From Frankiales bacterium (GTDB lineage: Bacteria > Actinomycetota > Actinomycetes > Mycobacteriales > SCTD01): a stretch of 7,087 nucleotides of DNA. Below the pieces are notes generated by a model, which saw only the letters and a program-made list of their open reading frames with translations, was not told the origin of the DNA and ran no database searches. Below, in pieces: positions 4,979 through 7,087 of the stretch. Each line of letters opens with the position of its first letter. Position 1 is the stretch's first letter. The translations under genes were made by a program, and so were the position numbers. The stretch covers positions 1 to 7,087 of the forward strand of contig JAOPVD010000356.1 in assembly GCA_025966295.1 (NCBI GenBank), written 5' to 3'.

Positions 4979-5911
4979 GTGGTGACCGCCGGGCCCCTTG
5001 CGCAGCAGGGCGTCTCGCGTCCCCCGACCCGCGACGTGGGCCTGATCGCGATCGCGCTGCTGGCGGTGTCCACCTCCGGTCCGCTCATCGCCGCGACCGC
5101 TGTGCCGGCGCTGGCGATCGCGTTCTGGCGCAACGCGATGGCGGCCGTGGTGCTCGCTCCCGTCGTCCTGCTGCGCCGCCGGGCCGAGCTGCGCCGGCTG
5201 GACCGGCGCGAGCGCGGCCTGGCCCTGCTGGCCGGGCTGCTGCTCGCGCTGCACTTCGCCACCTGGATCCCGGCGCTGTCCTACACGAGCGTGGCGAGCG
5301 CCACCGCGCTCGTGGCGACCCAACCGGTCTGGTCCGCGCTGATCAGCAGGCTGCGCGGCGAGCCGGTCGCGCGGCAGGTCTGGATCGGCATCGGGGTCGC
5401 CATGGCGGGCGCGCTGCTGCTGACCGGCGCCGACCTGCAGGTCTCCGGCAAGGCGCTGCTCGGCGACGCGCTCGCGGTCGTGGGCGGGCTCTTCGCGGCC
5501 GGCTACATGACCGCCGGCAGCGAGGTCCGGCGGAGCGTCTCCACCACGACGTACACCGCGCTCTGCTACTCCACGACGGCGCTGCTGCTGCTGGGCGTGT
5601 GCCTGGTGGCCCGGCAGGACCTGACCGGCTACCAGGACGTCGACTGGGTGAAGCTGGTGGCGCTGACCGCCGGCGCGCAGCTGCTGGGGCACTCGCTGTT
5701 CAACGTCGTCCTGAAGACCACCAGCCCGACCGTGGTGAGCCTGTCGATCCTGTTCGAGATCCCCGGGGCGGCCGTCATTGCGGCGCTGTTCGTGAAGGGC
5801 CAGCACGTGCCGTTGCTGGCCATTCCGGCCGCGGTGCTGCTGGTCGCCGGGCTGGCGCTGGTGATCCGGTCGACCGGGCGCGACGCCGCACCGTCGGTAC
5901 CCGTCGAGTAG
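4979..5911 (+). CDS. EamA/DMT superfamily transporter (RhaT-type, 10 transmembrane helices)
   Basis: A 310-residue integral membrane protein of the drug/metabolite transporter superfamily. It shows two EamA repeats and about ten hydrophobic helices, near residues 20-40, 43-65, 79-99, 103-122, 132-150, 158-178, 190-210, 224-244, 250-271 and 276-296. Family-typical features are AIAFWRNAMAAVVLAPVVLL in helix 2, LHFATWIPALSYTSVASATALVATQP at the end of repeat 1 (residues 91-116), and the related TTSPTVVSLSILFEIPGAAV in repeat 2. Members export or import amino acids, nucleobases or other small metabolites; no substrate can be assigned. Start: GTG at 4979 or the adjacent GTG at 4982. Neither has a Shine-Dalgarno match, and the divergent neighbour starts 3 bp away, so leaderless translation or a different start should be considered. 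The next gene is 45 bp downstream on the same strand, behind its own likely promoter. Confidence 0.92.
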   Translation: MVTAGPLAQQGVSRPPTRDVGLIAIALLAVSTSGPLIAATAVPALAIAFWRNAMAAVVLAPVVLLRRRAELRRLDRRERGLALLAGLLLALHFATWIPALSYTSVASATALVATQPVWSALISRLRGEPVARQVWIGIGVAMAGALLLTGADLQVSGKALLGDALAVVGGLFAAGYMTAGSEVRRSVSTTTYTALCYSTTALLLLGVCLVARQDLTGYQDVDWVKLVALTAGAQLLGHSLFNVVLKTTSPTVVSLSILFEIPGAAVIAALFVKGQHVPLLAIPAAVLLVAGLALVIRSTGRDAAPSVPVE

Positions 5912-5923
5912 CCCGCGCACCGA

Positions 5924-5929
5924 TAGCCT
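5924..5929 (+). promoter_or_regulatory. Candidate -10 box upstream of the CitE-like gene
   Basis: TAGCCT at 5924-5929, in the 45-bp gap after the transporter gene, is the same hexamer as the box proposed before the MgtE_N/CBS gene. Transcription starting about seven bases later (near 5936) would leave a leader of about 21 bases containing the GAGGGG ribosome binding site at 5944-5949. No clear -35 element is seen. The assignment rests on a short match and spacing only. Confidence 0.35.
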
Positions 5930-5956
5930 GACCGCTCAGCCACGAGGGGGACGAGA

Positions 5957-6850
5957 GTGCGCGCACGTCGGTCGGTCCTGGCGGTACCGGGCAGCAACCC
6001 GGCGATGCTCGAGAAGGCCAAGGGCTTCGGCAGCGACGCGGTGTTCCTCGACCTCGAGGACGCCGTCGCGCCGGCCGAGAAGGCGGCCGCCCGCGGGCAC
6101 GTCGTCGACGCCCTGGTCTCCGGCAGCTGGGGGGAGCGGCTGCGGACCGTCCGGGTCAACGACCTGTCGACGCCGCACACCTACCGCGACGTCATCGAGG
6201 TCGTGGAGGGCGCCGGGCCGCACCTCGACGCCCTCGTGCTGCCGAAGGTGCAGGGCCCCGAGCACGTCGTGTGGCTGGACCTGCTGCTCTCGCAGATCGA
6301 GGCGACGATGGGCTTCGCCCCGGGCCGGATCGCCATCGAGGCGCAGATCGAGAGCGCCCGCGGGCTGCAGCAGGCGGCGGCCATCGCGACCGCCAGCCCG
6401 CGGCTGCAGGCGCTGGTCTTCGGGCCGGGGGACTTCGCCGCCGACCTCGGCCTGGCCTCGCCGTTCGTCGGCGCCGAGCCGTTCGTCGGGGCCTTCGACG
6501 CCGCCCTGCTCACGATCCGGGCCGCCGCCACGGCCGCCGGGCTGCAGGCGATCGACGGGCCCTGGCAGCGGGTGCACGACCTGGACGGCTTCCGGGCCCG
6601 GGCCCAGCGCAGCGCGGCCCTCGGCTTCGACGGCACCTGGGTGCTGCACCCCTCGCAGGTGGACGTCGCGCACGCGGTGTTCACGCCGTCCCGCGAGCAG
6701 TACGACCAGGCCCGCCGGGTGGTCGCCACTGTCGGTGAGGGCCGCGGCGTCGCGATGCTCGGCGACGTGATGGTCGACGAGGCCAGCCGCAAGCTGGCGG
6801 AGCGCACCGTGGCCCGCGGCCGGGCCGCCGGACTGGATGCGACGCCCTAG
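5957..6850 (+). CDS. CitE-like HpcH/HpaI family CoA-ester lyase (malyl-CoA / citryl-CoA lyase type)
   Basis: A 297-residue TIM-barrel enzyme of the HpcH/HpaI aldolase/citrate lyase family. Members cleave or form C-C bonds in beta-hydroxyacyl-CoA esters such as malyl-CoA, beta-methylmalyl-CoA or citramalyl-CoA, or hydrolyse malyl-CoA. Visible signatures are RRSVLAVPGSNPAMLEKA (4-21), VFLDLEDAVAPAEK (29-42), VRVND (65-69, with substrate-binding Arg67), LVLPKV (93-98), IEAQIESARGL (127-137) with metal ligand Glu132, and VFGPGDFAADLGL (154-166) with metal ligand Asp159. WVLHPSQV (228-235) closes the site. All expected residues are present. The GTG start has GAGGGGG at 5944-5950. No citrate lyase alpha or gamma subunit is seen, so a stand-alone CoA-lyase is more likely than the citrate lyase beta subunit. 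The following acyl-CoA dehydrogenase supports a role in CoA-thioester metabolism, perhaps an ethylmalonyl-CoA-type pathway. Confidence 0.92.
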   Translation: MRARRSVLAVPGSNPAMLEKAKGFGSDAVFLDLEDAVAPAEKAAARGHVVDALVSGSWGERLRTVRVNDLSTPHTYRDVIEVVEGAGPHLDALVLPKVQGPEHVVWLDLLLSQIEATMGFAPGRIAIEAQIESARGLQQAAAIATASPRLQALVFGPGDFAADLGLASPFVGAEPFVGAFDAALLTIRAAATAAGLQAIDGPWQRVHDLDGFRARAQRSAALGFDGTWVLHPSQVDVAHAVFTPSREQYDQARRVVATVGEGRGVAMLGDVMVDEASRKLAERTVARGRAAGLDATP

Positions 6851-6859
6851 CAAGAGGAC

Positions 6860-6912
6860 GTGAGGTGTCTCACCCTGCGGGGCTGGCTACCGAGGAGTAG
6901 CCGGTGGGACAC
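6860..6912 (+). repeat. Nested hairpin between the CitE-like and acyl-CoA dehydrogenase genes
   Basis: Outer arms GTGTCTCACC (6865-6874) and GGTGGGACAC (6903-6912) pair over 10 bp, with one U-G pair in plus-strand RNA. Inside, directly against the right outer arm, GGCTAC (6885-6890) and GTAGCC (6897-6902) form a perfect 6-bp stem with loop CGAGGA. The left outer arm also takes part in an alternative small palindrome, GTGAG-GTGT-CTCAC (6860-6873). It lies 9 bp after the lyase stop codon and 49 bp before the next start. It could be a terminator, an attenuator or mRNA-stabilising structure. The pairing is seen; the role is open. Confidence 0.55.
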
Positions 6913-6948
6913 TTGCCCGAAACGCTGACCACGGCTCGCGCCGTACAC

Positions 6949-6954
6949 GAGGAG
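6949..6954 (+). promoter_or_regulatory. Strong ribosome binding site for the acyl-CoA dehydrogenase gene
   Basis: GAGGAG lies seven bases before the ATG at 6962. It is the best Shine-Dalgarno match in the window and fixes the start of a gene of which only 42 codons are present. Confidence 0.8.
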
Positions 6955-6961
6955 CATTCCC

Positions 6962-7087
6962 ATGGGACGCCTGGCATCGACCGAGGGCCTCACCGAGATC
7001 CAGCAGGAGATCCTGTCCACGGTCCGCACGTTCGTGGACAAGGAGATCATCCCCTACGCCACGGACCTCGAGCACAAGGACGAGTTC
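6962..7087 (+). CDS. Acyl-CoA dehydrogenase, N-terminal fragment (cut by right window edge)
   Basis: Forty-two codons in an open frame beginning MGRLASTEGLTEIQQEILST and continuing VRTFVDKEIIPYATDLEHKD. This is the first helical part of the acyl-CoA dehydrogenase N-terminal domain: a QQEI...VRTFVDKEIIPYA helix followed by the LEHKDEF turn, as seen in many actinobacterial flavin-dependent acyl-CoA dehydrogenases. These cytosolic FAD enzymes introduce an alpha,beta double bond into acyl-CoA thioesters. The active-site Glu and FAD-binding regions lie outside the window, so activity and specificity cannot be judged. It follows the CitE-like gene on the same strand with a 111-bp gap holding a nested hairpin, so it may be read from the same promoter or its own. 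Next to a CoA-lyase, a short-branched or dicarboxylic acyl-CoA substrate (for example methylsuccinyl-CoA) is possible but is inference. Confidence 0.83.
   Translation, partial: MGRLASTEGLTEIQQEILSTVRTFVDKEIIPYATDLEHKDEF

Noticed and set aside
4976..5920. A minus-strand open frame extending the 4583-4975 gene to about 445 residues across the transporter.
   Set aside because: The extension is low-complexity Arg/Gln/His/Gly sequence antisense to a clear ten-helix transporter; only the last 130 residues look like real protein.
5957..6850. Citrate lyase beta subunit (citE of a citrate fermentation operon).
   Set aside because: The alpha subunit, acyl-carrier gamma subunit and accessory genes are absent from the flanks; the neighbour is an acyl-CoA dehydrogenase.
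5936..6853. A 305-residue minus-strand open frame opposite the CitE-like gene.
   Set aside because: It is a shadow frame: the plus strand has complete CitE-like metal and substrate motifs, and the minus translation has none.
1..7087. CRISPR array, insertion sequence, prophage, tRNA or toxin-antitoxin system.
   Set aside because: No regular direct repeats with spacers, no transposase or integrase motifs, no cloverleaf-like sequence and no small toxin-antitoxin pair were seen on either strand.

Overview
This is a 7.1 kb stretch of very G+C-rich DNA (roughly 70% or more by eye), with nearly every third codon position G or C, frequent GTG starts, tight gene packing and at least one convincing leaderless start. 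That points to an actinobacterium. The gene families (a free-standing MgtE_N/CBS protein next to a DUF1003 protein, a CitE-like lyase next to an acyl-CoA dehydrogenase) fit the same group. I cannot name genus or species. The window looks chromosomal: no transposase, integrase, tRNA, rRNA or CRISPR array was seen.

Layout. (1) Positions 1-2788, minus strand, read right to left: a cytosolic PRC-barrel/MgtE_N/CBS protein, a two-helix DUF1003 membrane protein overlapping it by 8 bp, then, after 39 bp, the N-terminal 291 residues of a GspE/PilB-type assembly ATPase that runs off the left edge. (2) Positions 2789-2872: an 84-bp divergent regulatory region with a leaderless-type -10 box and a long inverted repeat. 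(3) Positions 2873-4494, plus strand: an SDR oxidoreductase and a PhzF-family protein joined by an ATGA overlap. (4) Positions 4495-4582: a convergent gap filled by a long hairpin, probably a two-way terminator. (5) Positions 4583-4975, minus: a small conserved-looking protein of unknown function, starting 3 bp from (6) an EamA/DMT transporter at 4979-5911, plus. (7) Positions 5957-6850, plus: a CitE/malyl-CoA lyase-like enzyme, then a 111-bp gap with a nested hairpin, then the first 42 codons of an acyl-CoA dehydrogenase that runs off the right edge.

How the parts work together. The left operon joins a possible Mg2+/nucleotide-sensing soluble protein and a small membrane protein to a pilus or secretion ATPase whose N-terminus carries two copies of a sequence resembling the cyclic-di-GMP-binding MshEN motif. 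The middle pair looks like a small-molecule pathway of unknown substrate. The right end looks like CoA-thioester carbon metabolism, possibly part of an ethylmalonyl-CoA-type cluster. No clearly new multi-gene system is visible. The points most worth following are the tandem MshEN-like motifs, a ribosome binding site displayed in a perfect hairpin loop, the leaderless promoter, and a decamer shared by two intergenic hairpins.
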